The position numbers and the translations under genes were made by a program. Of a stretch of 50,247 nt of DNA, positions 41,398 to 50,247 are shown piece by piece. The DNA comes from Cellulomonas pakistanensis (lineage in GTDB: Bacteria > Actinomycetota > Actinomycetes > Actinomycetales > Cellulomonadaceae), in contig NZ_BONO01000032.1 in NCBI RefSeq assembly GCF_016862755.1, positions 1 to 50,247 of the forward strand, given 5' to 3'. Every line of letters starts with the position of its first letter. Position 1 is the first letter of the stretch. The notes beneath the pieces are model-generated. The model was not told where the DNA came from, searched no databases, and saw only the letters and a list, made by a program, of their open reading frames with translations.

Positions 41398-42882
41398 TCA
41401 GACGCCGAACCAGGACTTGATCGGCTCGAGCAGGAAGTAGACGACGAACAGCGCCGCGGCGACCCACATCAGCGGGTGCACCCTGCGGGCCTTGCCCATC
41501 GCCAGCTTGATGACGACGAACGAGATGACGCCCGCGCCGATGCCCACCGTGATCGAGTACGAGAACGGCATCAGGATGATCGTGAGGAACGCCGGCACGG
41601 CGACCTCGAAGTTCTTCCAGTCGATCCCGGACACCTGCATGACCATGAGGAAGCCGACGACGACCAGCGCCGGGGTGGCCGCCTCGAACGGCACCATGCC
41701 GACGAGCGGGGCGAGGAAGGTCGCGAGCAGGAACGCCACGCCGGTCGTGATCGACGCCAGGCCGGTGCGCGCGCCGTCGCCGACGCCCGCGGCGGACTCG
41801 ACGTAGGAGGTGTTCGACGACACCGAGGCGGCGCCGCCCGCGGCCGCGGCGAGCGAGTCGACGACCAGGATCTGCCGCGTGCGGGGCGGGTTGCCCTCCT
41901 TGTCGAGCAGGCCGGCCTCGCCGCCGACGGCGACCATCGTGCCCATCGTGTCGAAGAAGTCCGCGATCATCACCGAGAACACCAGCAGGACGACCGCGAC
42001 GACGCCGATCTTCTCGATCGAGCCGAACAGCGAGAACTGGCCGAGCAGCGAGAAGTCGGGGGCGGCGACGACCGAGTCGGGCACCGACGGGACGGCCAGC
42101 GACCAGCCGCCGGGGTTCTCCGCGGAGCGCGCCCCGATGGAGGTGACCGCCTCGAGGACGACCGCGAGCACGGTGGACGTCACGATGGCGATGAGGATCG
42201 CGCCGTGCACCTTGCGGGCCATCAGGATGATCGCGAGGAACAGGCCGACGACGAACACCAGCAGCGGCCAGGACCCGAGCGAGCCGCCGATGCCCAGCTC
42301 CACCGGCGTCGCCTGGCTGAACGGGATCCGCACGAACCCGGCGTCGAACAGGCCGATGAACGCGATGAACAGGCCGATGCCGACGCTGATCGCCGTCTTC
42401 AGCTCCATGGGGACCGCGCGGAACACGGCCTCCCGGAACCCGGTGAGCACGAGCACGAGGATGATCAGGCCCTCGAGCACCACGATGCCCATGGCGTCGG
42501 CCCAGGTCATGTCGGGCAGCGACGCGATCGAGTAGGTGACGACCGCGTTCAGGCCGAGCCCGGCCGCGAGCGCCAGCGGGAAGTTCGCGACGAACCCCAT
42601 GAGGATCGACATGATCCCGGCGACGAGCGCGGTGGTCGCGGCGATCATCGGGATGTTCGGCTCGGAGCCGCCCCCGAGGAAGCTGCCGGTGCCGTCCGCG
42701 ACGGTTCCGATGATCAGCGGGTTGAGCACGATGATGTAGCTCATCGTGAAGAACGTGACGAGGCCGCCGCGGATCTCGGTGCCGATGGTCGACCCGCGCT
42801 CGGAGATCTTGAAGAACCGGTCGACCGCGTTCTTCGGCGCGGTGGGCGCCGGAGCGGTCGCCCCCGGGGAGGTGGTGGACAT
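41398..42882 (-). CDS. NCS2-family purine permease (AzgA-like)
   Basis: A 494-residue permease with about 12-14 helices, expected to import adenine, guanine or hypoxanthine with protons. Landmarks of the AzgA branch are RGGLVTFFTMSYIIVLNPLI at helix 1, GLGLNAVVTYSI, ADFFDTMGTMVAVG and SSNTSYVESAAGV near the substrate site. ATG 42882 is preceded by GGGG-rich sequence. It is a single gene, separated by hairpins from its neighbours. Specificity among purines cannot be told. Confidence 0.93.
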   Translation of the reverse strand: MSTTSPGATAPAPTAPKNAVDRFFKISERGSTIGTEIRGGLVTFFTMSYIIVLNPLIIGTVADGTGSFLGGGSEPNIPMIAATTALVAGIMSILMGFVANFPLALAAGLGLNAVVTYSIASLPDMTWADAMGIVVLEGLIILVLVLTGFREAVFRAVPMELKTAISVGIGLFIAFIGLFDAGFVRIPFSQATPVELGIGGSLGSWPLLVFVVGLFLAIILMARKVHGAILIAIVTSTVLAVVLEAVTSIGARSAENPGGWSLAVPSVPDSVVAAPDFSLLGQFSLFGSIEKIGVVAVVLLVFSVMIADFFDTMGTMVAVGGEAGLLDKEGNPPRTRQILVVDSLAAAAGGAASVSSNTSYVESAAGVGDGARTGLASITTGVAFLLATFLAPLVGMVPFEAATPALVVVGFLMVMQVSGIDWKNFEVAVPAFLTIILMPFSYSITVGIGAGVISFVVIKLAMGKARRVHPLMWVAAALFVVYFLLEPIKSWFGV

Positions 42883-42952
42883 GGGGGGAAGTGTGGCAGA
42901 CGGGTGAGGGCCTGGTCTGCGGCGTCCGGCGAGCGTTCACCGGGCGGGAACA

Positions 42953-42989
42953 CGACGGCCCGGCACCCCCGAGGGGCACCGGGCCGTCG
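42953..42989 (-). terminator. Terminator hairpin after the chemotaxis operon
   Basis: An 11-base outer stem (42953-42963 with 42979-42989) with an inner CCCC/GGGG pairing lies 15 bases beyond the stop of the last chemotaxis gene. Confidence 0.75.
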
Positions 42990-43003
42990 GCGCGCGAGGC
43001 GCC

Positions 43004-43492
43004 TCAGATCACCAGCACCGACGCGGTGCCCTTGCCGTAGCCGGCCACCTCGACCTCGAGGTCGAGCCGGCGCACGTACGCCAGCACCCACTGCGCCACG
43101 TCGGCGGGCAGCGGCTCGCGCGGGGCGTACCAGGCGTCGAGCTTGAGGTGCGGGGCGTCGCCGACGTTGAACAGCGCGGCGGTGACGTTGAGGATCTCGG
43201 CGGCGTTCTCGGCCAGGGCCGGGGGCAGCTGCTCCTCCTCGGCGGCGGTCCGCGACGTGGCGGCCGGCACCAGGGCGATCGACGCACCGAGGTGCGCCGC
43301 GAGCGGCAGGTCGAACAGCACCAGCGCCGACAGCTTCATCAGCTTGTCGACGTAGACGCCGACGAGGGCGCCCCCGTTGAGCACCGGGTCGACCATCGGG
43401 CCGCCGGTGGCCACGTCGACGTCGCGGCCGATCAGGCCCTCCCAGTGCTCGCGCACCTCCTTCGCGGAGGGCAGCGGCGTGGCGTCGCTCAT
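43004..43492 (-). CDS. Possible CheC/CheX-type protein after CheY
   Basis: A 162-residue soluble protein whose ATG overlaps the stop of the second cheY gene (ATGA). Its centre reads ALAENAAEILNVTAALF, with E99-x2-N102 resembling the E-x2-N signature of CheC/CheX/FliY phosphatases, though the preceding acidic/polar residue and the rest of the motif are less clear. The segment LMKLSALVLFDLPLAAHLGA before it and a beta-rich C-terminus fit the same fold. The position repeats the cheY-cheX pairing next door, so dephosphorylation of its partner CheY is a reasonable idea, not a certainty. Confidence 0.6.
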   Translation of the reverse strand: MSDATPLPSAKEVREHWEGLIGRDVDVATGGPMVDPVLNGGALVGVYVDKLMKLSALVLFDLPLAAHLGASIALVPAATSRTAAEEEQLPPALAENAAEILNVTAALFNVGDAPHLKLDAWYAPREPLPADVAQWVLAYVRRLDLEVEVAGYGKGTASVLVI

Positions 43493-43851
43493 GCGAGCAC
43501 CGGCTCGATGGCCTCGCGGAACGTGTCCGCGGTGAACGGCTTCGCGATGAGGAACAGCGCACCGGCCTCCTCGGCCATGGTGCGCATCTCCTCGGAGCCC
43601 TCCGAGGTCACGAACCCGAACGGGGTGCCGAAGCCCTCGGCGCGCAGCGCGCGCAGCAGGTCGATCCCGGTCATGTTCGGCATGTTCCAGTCGGACAGGA
43701 CGACGTCGGGCTCGTCGGCCCGCACGGCCTCGAGGGCCTCCTGGCCGTCGGACGCCTCGCGGACGTCCCAGTCGTAGCCGGCCTGGCGCAGCGTGCGGAT
43801 CACGATCTGCCGCATCACCCGGCTGTCGTCGGCGATGAGCACGCGGATCAT
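43489..43851 (-). CDS. CheY-like response regulator (second copy)
   Basis: A 120-residue single-domain receiver: IADDSRVMR acidic pocket, phosphorylation site D54 (VLSDWNMPNM), the conserved Thr/Ser near GFVTSEGSE and Lys in LIAKPF. ATG 43851 has GAAGGGAAG about nine bases upstream; the GTG at 43860 is too close to that site. It overlaps the CheC/CheX-like gene by four bases. It probably carries the signal from CheA to the flagellar switch or acts as a phosphate sink. Confidence 0.92.
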   Translation of the reverse strand: MIRVLIADDSRVMRQIVIRTLRQAGYDWDVREASDGQEALEAVRADEPDVVLSDWNMPNMTGIDLLRALRAEGFGTPFGFVTSEGSEEMRTMAEEAGALFLIAKPFTADTFREAIEPVLA

Positions 43852-43918
43852 GCTCGTCACTTCCCTTCGGTGGCGGGTCCCGCGACGGTGGTCGCGGGGG
43901 TCTGGGTGGAGCCGCGGG

Positions 43919-44370
43919 TCACTGGAACAGCGAGACCACGACGACGAGGGGGCGGCCGCGCCAGTCCAGGCGCAGCTCGTGGGTGAGCGCGCCGGCGGGG
44001 GCGGCCGGCAGCGCGGACGCGACCTCGGGCAGCCCGAGGGTGCCCTGGGTCGGCAGCAGGGCCTTGATGTTGCCGCCGACGACGTTGGCGACCTCGCCGA
44101 ACGCGTCCTGCAGGTCCTCGGGGCCGACCGGCTCGTCGGCGCCCATGCCCAGCAGGGCCCGGGTCAGCTCGTGCGCGGTGGGCACGTCGGTCGCGACGGC
44201 CGCGCGACCGGCGAGCTCGCCGTGCACGTCCACCCAGGCGGCGAGCGGCTCGGCGGGGACGGGCACCTCGCCCTCCCAGGGGCGGAGGTAGCCGGGCTCC
44301 CCGTCGATCATCGCCGCGAACACCTCCTCGGCGATCGCGAACACCTGGTCCTGCTCGACGGCGGCGGCGG

Positions 44371-44374
<4 letters not shown>
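43919..44374 (-). CDS. CheX-like CheY phosphatase
   Basis: A 151-residue protein with the CheC/CheX signature: D90-x3-E94-x2-N97 in LQDAFGEVANVVGGNIKALLP, and a C-terminal strand region (HELRLDWRGRPLVVVVSLF). The length and single copy of the motif fit CheX. Its ATG overlaps the stop of the first cheY (ATGA), so it probably dephosphorylates that protein. A 67-base gap separates it from the next cheY. This phosphatase replaces CheZ, as usual outside proteobacteria. Confidence 0.87.
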
Positions 44375-44750
<376 letters not shown>

Positions 44751-44754
<4 letters not shown>

Positions 44755-45782
44755 CGCGTCACTCCTTGTTCGAATGCCGGTCCGGCGGGCCGCCGCGGCG
44801 CGGTGGGCAGGGTGGTGGTGGCCGGCCGAGCGGTCGGCGGCCAGGACGTGCTGGTGGCGGGGGCCCGGCTCCCGAAGGGGGCGGGGGCCGCGGGGCCGGC
44901 CGCGGCCGGGACCGCGGGGGTCGCGCCGGTGAGGGCGCCGGACGCCGGGCGCGGGCTCGGCAGCGCGCCGGCCTGCACCGGGCGGTACACCGACCCGCGC
45001 TCGACGGGCACCCGCTCCCAGTCCCCGTCGACGCCGATGGTCGTCTCCGCGGCGCCGAGCACCAGGTAGCCGCCCGGCTTGAGCACGCGGTGCACGCGGC
45101 CCAGGATCGAGCGCTTGGTGTCGAGGTCGAAGTAGATGAGCACGTTGCGCAGGAACACGATGTCGAACGGGCCGCCGGGGGGCGGGTCCAGCAGGTTGTG
45201 CTTCGTGAACGTGATCGCGCGGCGCAGCTCGTCGGCGATCTGCCAGTCGTGGCCGTTGCGCTGGAACCAGCGGACCATCATCGGCGCGGGCAGGCCGCGG
45301 TTGACCTCGAGCTGCGAGTACCGGCCGGACCGGGCCTGGGCGAGCACCTGGTCGGACAGGTCGGTGGCGGTGATGTCGAACCGCGCGCCCGGGCCGAGCA
45401 CGTCGGTGAGCGTCATCGCGATCGAGTACGGCTCCTGCCCGGTCGAGCAGGCGGCCGACCAGACCCGCACGCCGTCCAGCACCGGCCGGTCGGCGCGCAG
45501 CCCGGGCACGATGTGCGTGCGCAGCGCGCTGAACGGCGTGTTGTCCCGGAACCACGAGGTCTCGTTGGTGGTGAGCGCCTCGACGATCTCGGCCAGGTCG
45601 GACTCGCGCCGCGCGGCGCGCACGTCGCGGATGTAGGCGTCGACGCCGGGGTGGCCGGCGTCCCGGGCGATCGGCAGCAGCCGGCTCTCGACCAGGTACT
45701 CCTTGCCGGCCTCGAGCTGGATGGCGCTGCGCCGCCGCACGACGTCGGCGACGAAGGCGAAGGTGTCCTGGGTCAGGCTCAT
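44751..45782 (-). CDS. cheR: Chemotaxis methyltransferase CheR
   Basis: A 343-residue enzyme that methylates glutamates of MCPs with S-adenosylmethionine. The N-terminal helical domain (1-85) ends with TTNETSWFRDNTPF; the SAM site is VWSAACSTGQEPYSIAM; DIVFLRNVLIYFD and the KPGGYLVLGAAE ending complete the family pattern. After residue 275 a Pro/Ala/Thr-rich tail of nearly 70 residues is added, which is not needed for catalysis and may be a flexible tether. The ATG overlaps the CheB stop (ATGA). Confidence 0.95.
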
Positions 45783-46960
45783 GGCCGACCTCCGATCGGG
45801 GCTGCTGCGGGGCGTCCGGAGCCGGCGCGGGCCAGCACGGACTCGAGGGTGGGGGCGACCTCGCCCAGGGGGAGCACGCGGTGGGCGAACCCGGCGGTGG
45901 CGACCGCCCCGGGCATGCCCCAGACGACGCTGGTGGGCTCGTCCTGCACCAGCACGGTGCCGCCGGCGCCCACGACGTCCTCGCTGCCGGTGCGGCCGTC
46001 GGCGCCCATGCCGGTGAGCACGAGGGCGAGCAGCTGCCCGCCGAGCTCGCGCACCGCGGACCGGAACAGCACGTCCACGGCGGGGCGGCAGAAGTTCACC
46101 GGCGGGCCGTCGGTCAGCTTCACGCGGAGCGAACCCGCGGACCGGCTGAGCTCGAGGTGGTGGTCGCCGGGGGCGATGTAGACCGTGCCGGGCCGGAGCA
46201 GGTCGCCGTCGGCGGCCTCCACGACCGTGGCCGGGCCGAGCCGGTCGAGCCGCGCCGCGAGCTGCCGGGTGAACACCGGCGGCATGTGCTGCACCACGAG
46301 CACCGGGACCGACGGGGCCGCCGACAGCGAGCCGATGACCTTCGACAGCGCCTCCGGGCCGCCGGTCGACGAGCCGATGATGACCGCGCTGACCGGGTGC
46401 GGCGCGGGCGCCGGGCGGGTGACCACCGGGCGGCGGGCGTGCGCCGAGGACGCGACGTGCGGGGCCGCGGCGGGTGCGCCGGCCGCGATCCGCGGGCGGG
46501 CGACGGCGGGGGCCGTCGCCGCCGGGGCGGACGCGGCGCCCGCGCCCGGGCGGTGCGGGACCAGCGCCTTGATCTTGGGGATGAGCTCGCTCGCGACCCG
46601 GTCCAGCGACTCCTGGACGCTGCCGACGTTCGCGGGCTTGGTCACGTAGTCCGTCGCACCGGCGACGAGGGCGTCCAGGGTGGCGGACGCCCCGCGCTCG
46701 GTCAGCGTGGAGAACATGATGATCGGCATGGTGTGCCGGTTGCGGCGCAGCGCGCGCACCGCCTCGATGCCGTTCATCTCCGGCATCTCGATGTCCATGG
46801 TGACGAGGTCGGGGGCCAGCTGGTCCACCTTGGCGAGCGCGATGCGCCCGTTGGAGGCGAAACCCACCACCTCGATGTCGGGGTCGCGCGAGAGCGAGTC
46901 CGTCACCAGCCGGCGGACGACGACCGAGTCGTCGACCACCAGCACGCGGATCCTGGTCAC
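45779..46960 (-). CDS. cheB: Chemotaxis methylesterase CheB
   Basis: A 393-residue protein: receiver domain with D56 (LVTMDIEMPEMNG) at 1-125, an unusually long Ala/Pro linker (135-185), then the methylesterase domain with the catalytic Ser in IIGSSTGGPEAL, His in VVQHMPP and Asp in TGMGADG. It removes methyl groups from MCPs when phosphorylated, giving adaptation. It starts at GTG 46960 and opens the tightly overlapping operon cheB-cheR-cheY-cheX-cheY-cheX-like. Confidence 0.95.
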   Translation of the reverse strand: MTRIRVLVVDDSVVVRRLVTDSLSRDPDIEVVGFASNGRIALAKVDQLAPDLVTMDIEMPEMNGIEAVRALRRNRHTMPIIMFSTLTERGASATLDALVAGATDYVTKPANVGSVQESLDRVASELIPKIKALVPHRPGAGAASAPAATAPAVARPRIAAGAPAAAPHVASSAHARRPVVTRPAPAPHPVSAVIIGSSTGGPEALSKVIGSLSAAPSVPVLVVQHMPPVFTRQLAARLDRLGPATVVEAADGDLLRPGTVYIAPGDHHLELSRSAGSLRVKLTDGPPVNFCRPAVDVLFRSAVRELGGQLLALVLTGMGADGRTGSEDVVGAGGTVLVQDEPTSVVWGMPGAVATAGFAHRVLPLGEVAPTLESVLARAGSGRPAAAPIGGRP

Positions 46961-46980
46961 GAAGTTCCCCTCACGTGCGG

Positions 46981-47030
46981 ACCGGCCGCACCGGCCGGGT
47001 TCGTGGTTCTGATCGGTCGGTGCGGCCGGT
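46981..47030 (-). terminator. Hairpin between MCP gene and cheB
   Basis: A perfect 13-base stem (46981-46993 with 47018-47030) with a 24-base loop lies downstream of the MCP stop and just upstream of cheB. It may separate the receptor unit from the cheB operon or only reduce read-through. Confidence 0.6.
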
Positions 47031-47062
47031 TCCTGAGCGGCCGGAGGCCGCCCGGTGGGCTG

Positions 47063-48691
47063 CTAGTAGGTGAAACGCGCGACCCGCTCGTGCAGGTCCG
47101 CGGACAGCGACGCGAGGTCGTTCACCTGGGTCGAGACGGCCCCCAGGACGTCCGCGGAGCGGGCCGCGGCGCCGGCGACGCCGGTGATGTTCGTGGCGAT
47201 CTCGCCCGACCCCGTCGCCGCCTCCTGCACGGACCGGGACATCTCCGTGGTGGTGGCGGTCTGCTCCTCGACCGCGCTCGCGATCGTGAGCTGGTAGTCG
47301 TTGATGCTGGCGATGATCGAGGAGATCTCGCCGATCGCCGTGACCGCCGCGGTGGTGTCGTTCTGGATGGCCTCGACCCGGCGCGCGATGTCCTCCGTGG
47401 CCTTGGCGGTCTCCTGCGCGAGCTCCTTGACCTCGCCGGCGACGACCGCGAAGCCCTTGCCGGCCTCCCCGGCGCGCGCGGCCTCGATCGTCGCGTTCAG
47501 CGCCAGCAGGTTCGTCTGCTCCGCGATCGAGGTGATGACCTTGACGACGTTGCCGATCTCCTGGCTGCTCGCGCCGAGGCGGGCGACCTGCTCGTTGGTC
47601 GACGCGGCCACGTCCGTCGCCTGGCTCGCGACCTTGGCGGCGTGCGAGGCGTTCTGCGCGATCTCCCGGATGCTGGCGCCCATCTGCTCCGCGCCGGCGG
47701 CGACCGCCTGGACGTTGCGGGACACCTGCTCGGCCGCCGCGGCGACGACGCCGGCCTGCGCCGACGTCTCCTGCGAGCCCGCGACCACGTCGCCGTTCGA
47801 CGCGGTGAGGCTGGCGGCCGTCGTCTCGACCGAGCCGGCCGCGTGCACGACGCCCGCGAGCGTCGTGCGCAGGGACGCCTGGGCCTGGTCGAGCGCCTCG
47901 GCCATCCGGCCGGTCTCGTCCCGCCACGGCACCGCGGTGGCCACCGTCAGGTCGCCGTCGGCCATCGCCTCGAGCGAGCCCTGCACGCTGCGCACCGCCC
48001 CGGTGATCCGGCGGATGACCAGCACGGCCAGCAGCCCGGACAGCGCGGCGCCGACGACGAACGCCGCCAGCAGCGCCACGATCGTCCGGTCCACCTCGGC
48101 CCGGCTGTCGGCGAGGATCTGGTCGACCTGCGCGTCGACCTGGCCCTGCGCCAGCGCGAGCGCGCGGCCCGCCCAGTCGGGGTCGGCCGCGGCGTCGGCG
48201 GCGATCGCGGTCCGCAGGCCGGGCAGGTCGCCCTCCTGCACGAACGGCAGCAGCGTGCCGTCGCGGTACGCGGTCCAGGCGGCCCAGCGGTCCACGAAGT
48301 CGGCCCACTGCCGGGTGTCGGACTGCGGGTAGACCTCGATGGCGTCGATCTGCGCGGCCACGTCGCGGTCGTTCCACGCCGAGGACTCGAGCAGCTGCGC
48401 GCGGACGGACTCGTCGGTCGCCTCCGCAGCGCGGTGCACGAGCAGGTGGCTGCGGGTCTGCGCGGTGCGCAGCTCCGACATGGCCGACTGGAGGTCGCCG
48501 GTCAGGCCGGACATCTCCTCGAGGTTCTGGCCCGCGCGGTAGAGCGCGACGGCGCCGACGCCGCCCACGAGGGCGAACGTGCCGCCGAGCACCAGCAGCG
48601 AGACGGCGATCTTCAGCGCGATCGGGCGGTCCCAGAACCAGGACGCGCGGCTCCGGCGGGTGCCGGCCGGGGTGTGGTCGGTGGTGGTCAT
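47063..48691 (-). CDS. Methyl-accepting chemotaxis protein with 4-helix ligand domain
   Basis: A 542-residue transmembrane receptor. TM1 is about 25-49, a helical ligand domain spans 52-205, TM2 is about 206-228, followed by HAMP (about 230-280) and the signalling hairpin. The hairpin tip [20 protein letters not shown], continuing to [15 protein letters not shown], binds CheA and CheW. The C-terminus RVARFTY equals that of the truncated MCP at 50103. ATG 48691 shares one base with the stop of the sugar-binding protein gene (TGATG), so the two are translationally coupled. The ligand domain could therefore sense the sugar-loaded binding protein rather than sugar directly. Confidence 0.95.
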   Translation of the reverse strand: MTTTDHTPAGTRRSRASWFWDRPIALKIAVSLLVLGGTFALVGGVGAVALYRAGQNLEEMSGLTGDLQSAMSELRTAQTRSHLLVHRAAEATDESVRAQLLESSAWNDRDVAAQIDAIEVYPQSDTRQWADFVDRWAAWTAYRDGTLLPFVQEGDLPGLRTAIAADAAADPDWAGRALALAQGQVDAQVDQILADSRAEVDRTIVALLAAFVVGAALSGLLAVLVIRRITGAVRSVQGSLEAMADGDLTVATAVPWRDETGRMAEALDQAQASLRTTLAGVVHAAGSVETTAASLTASNGDVVAGSQETSAQAGVVAAAAEQVSRNVQAVAAGAEQMGASIREIAQNASHAAKVASQATDVAASTNEQVARLGASSQEIGNVVKVITSIAEQTNLLALNATIEAARAGEAGKGFAVVAGEVKELAQETAKATEDIARRVEAIQNDTTAAVTAIGEISSIIASINDYQLTIASAVEEQTATTTEMSRSVQEAATGSGEIATNITGVAGAAARSADVLGAVSTQVNDLASLSADLHERVARFTY

Positions 48692-49812
48692 CAGCCCAGC
48701 TCCTCCGCGGTGTAGTAGCCGCCGTCCACGAGGACCTGGCGGTAGTTCTCGCCCGTGACCACCTGCGGCGCCAGCAGGTACGACGGCACGACCTTCACGC
48801 CGTTGTCGTACGAGGCGTTGTCGTTGGTCTCCGGCTCGGCGCCGTCGAGGAGCGCGCGCACCATCGACACGGCGACCTCGGCGAGCTGCCGGGTGTCCTT
48901 GTAGACGGTCCCGTACTGCTCGCCCGCGGCGATCGACTTGGCGGAGGCGAGCTCGGCGTCCTGGCCGGTGACGACCGGCAGCGGCTGCGCGTCCGAGCCG
49001 TAGCCGATGCCCTTCACCGCGTCGAGGATCGCGATCGAGATGCCGTCGTACGGCGACAGCACCCCGTCGAGCCGCTGGTCCGCGTAGCGCGGCAGCAGCG
49101 TCTCCATCCGGGCGGTGGCGTTCTTCGGGTCCCAGGCGTCGATCGCGATGGTCTCGAAGTCCGTCTCGCCGGACGGGACGACCAGCACGCCGGAGTCCAG
49201 GTAGGGCTTCAGCACCTGCATCGCGCCCTCGTAGAACACCGTCGCGTTGTTGTCGTCGGTCGACCCGGCGAACAGCTCGACGTTGTAGGGGCCGGCCGCG
49301 CCGGTCTCCTCGCCGGCCTCGTCCAGCACGCCGAGGCCCTGCAGCAGCTGGGTGGCCTGCTGCACGCCGACCCGGGCGTTGTCGAAGGTCGCGTAGTAGG
49401 CGACGTCCGGCGACTCGCGGATCAGGCGGTCGTAGGCGATCACCGGGATGTCCGCGGCGGCCGCGTCGGCGAGCACGCCCTTGAGCGCGACGCCGTCGAT
49501 CGACCCGATCACCAGCGCGTCCGCGCCGTCGGCGATCATCGTCTCGAGCTGCTCGACCTGGGTCGGCACGTCGTTCTCGGCGTACTCGAGCGCCACGTCG
49601 TAGCCGAGGGCCTCCAGCTGGGCCTGCACGTTCTCGCCGTCGCCGATCCACCGCTCCGACGTCGTGGTGGGCATCGCCACCCCGACCAGGGGGCGCTCGT
49701 CCGCGCCCGAGCCGGCGCCCACGGACCCGCAGCCCGCGACCGCCCCGACCGCCACCAGGGCGAGGGACGCGGCAACCGCATTCCCCGCACGGCGACGCTT
49801 CCCGTGCCTCAT
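48691..49812 (-). CDS. Sugar-binding lipoprotein (ChvE/xylose-binding type)
   Basis: A 373-residue lipoprotein. A basic signal peptide ends in the lipobox AVAGC (C28). The mature part is a periplasmic-binding-protein type I fold of the ChvE/XylF branch: [61 protein letters not shown] and [20 protein letters not shown]. It should bind a monosaccharide at the outer face of the membrane. No permease or ATPase gene lies beside it; instead its stop overlaps the start of an MCP gene. A role as a chemotaxis co-receptor is inferred from that. The 49813-50003 stretch upstream shows no gene. Confidence 0.92.
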   Translation of the reverse strand: MRHGKRRRAGNAVAASLALVAVGAVAGCGSVGAGSGADERPLVGVAMPTTTSERWIGDGENVQAQLEALGYDVALEYAENDVPTQVEQLETMIADGADALVIGSIDGVALKGVLADAAAADIPVIAYDRLIRESPDVAYYATFDNARVGVQQATQLLQGLGVLDEAGEETGAAGPYNVELFAGSTDDNNATVFYEGAMQVLKPYLDSGVLVVPSGETDFETIAIDAWDPKNATARMETLLPRYADQRLDGVLSPYDGISIAILDAVKGIGYGSDAQPLPVVTGQDAELASAKSIAAGEQYGTVYKDTRQLAEVAVSMVRALLDGAEPETNDNASYDNGVKVVPSYLLAPQVVTGENYRQVLVDGGYYTAEELG

Positions 49813-50003
49813 CTCGACTCCCTCGTCCGTGCCGGCCGGCGCCCCCTGGCGCCCGACGTCGCCCACCGGATCGACCGCCGGTGCGCGGATGTGAGCGCTC
49901 CCGCGGGTGGAACGCGCGGTGAACGGGGGACGACCGCCCGGGTGGCGCACCCGCGGCCCGGCCGCCGGCCGGCCGGCGGCCGCTCGCCGGCCGCTCGCCG
50001 AGT

Positions 50004-50062
50004 GGGCACCCGACACGTCGAGTGGGCACCCAGGGGATGCCCACTCGACGTGTCGGGTGCCC
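50004..50062. repeat. Intergenic palindrome, family C, copy 3 (perfect)
   Basis: Perfect 25-base arms (50004-50028 with 50038-50062), starting GGGCACCCGACACGTCG and ending AGTGGGCA, with a 9-base loop. GAGTGGGCAC occurs twice on the left side. It lies between two leftward genes, downstream of the truncated MCP and upstream of the sugar-binding lipoprotein, so it could terminate the former. Confidence 0.92.
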
Positions 50063-50102
50063 GCCGGCGCGGCCGACCCGCAGGCCGGCCGCGCCCGGGG
50101 CC

Positions 50103-50247
50103 TCAGTAGGTGAAGCGGGCCACCCGGCCGCGCAGGTCCTCGGACATGCGCGCGAGCTCGCCGATCGAGTCGCCCATCTGCCCGAGGGTCTGCGAGGAGG
50201 TCGCCGTGGCCGACGCGACGCCGGTGATGTTCGTGGCGATCTCGCCC
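50103..50247 (-). CDS. Methyl-accepting chemotaxis protein, C-terminal 47 residues (cut by window edge)
   Basis: Reading leftward from the edge, the frame gives [34 protein letters not shown] and RVARFTY, then TGA. The start of this piece and its last seven residues match the MCP encoded at 47063, so it is the distal part of a second chemoreceptor signalling domain. The two genes are probably duplicates. The ligand domain lies outside the window. Confidence 0.9.
   Translation of the reverse strand, partial: GEIATNITGVASATATSSQTLGQMGDSIGELARMSEDLRGRVARFTY

Overview
The window comes from a very GC-rich actinobacterial chromosome. GTG starts, 1-4 base overlaps between genes, an IdeR-type regulator, a c-di-AMP riboswitch of the actinobacterial type, a class F sortase with LAxTG-type surface proteins and a motile chemotaxis set all fit a Cellulomonas-like member of the Micrococcales. 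That placement is inference from gene content, not a database match.

Layout: (1) 1-3050 is the right end of an integrated genetic element of visibly lower GC. It holds a leftward run of three overlapping small genes (excisionase-like, CxxC protein, winged-helix protein), a possible 55-codon gene, and a rightward tyrosine integrase. The integrase ends 17 bases from the 3' end of a tRNA-Arg(CCU), the probable attachment site. (2) 3303-7300 encodes a PAP2 phosphatase, a secreted, sortase-anchored metallophosphoesterase and a stray sorting-signal fragment. (3) 7438-14986 has a ThrE-type exporter, divergent from a five-gene run: DHA2 MFS pump, M24 peptidase, APC amino-acid antiporter, small membrane protein and M20 dipeptidase. 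(4) 15162-22397 carries a DUF4142 protein with a class F sortase, an ArsR-type regulator, a NarL-type two-component pair, a GAF-EAL c-di-GMP phosphodiesterase, an OsmC protein and an EcsC-like protein. (5) 22526-30678 holds an aldo/keto reductase, an SRPBCC protein, dimethylargininase and ornithine aminotransferase (arginine-derivative catabolism), a CAP-domain membrane protein, an Lrp regulator, a double UspA and an HNH nuclease. (6) 30898-42882 has an NlpC/P60 hydrolase under a c-di-AMP riboswitch, an IdeR-type regulator, SerC, an LAVTG surface protein, a DUF4012 protein, a MarR/MFS pair, a DUF559 nuclease, UDP-glucose dehydrogenase and an NCS2 purine permease. (7) 43004-50247 is a leftward chemotaxis block: a truncated MCP, a sugar-binding lipoprotein translationally coupled to a second MCP, then cheB-cheR-cheY-cheX-cheY-cheX-like. 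cheA, cheW and flagellar genes are not in the window.

The most unusual feature is a set of long intergenic palindromes in three sequence families (A, B, C), seven copies in all. Most lie between convergent genes. Two family A copies with identical 24-base arms bracket a gene for an AbiEi-like/DUF559 PD-(D/E)XK nuclease, which suggests a palindrome-nuclease unit. Other points of note are a peptidoglycan-binding-like domain inserted inside the integrase catalytic domain, a sugar-binding protein dedicated to a chemoreceptor with no transporter genes, and a short shared motif upstream of three cell-surface genes.
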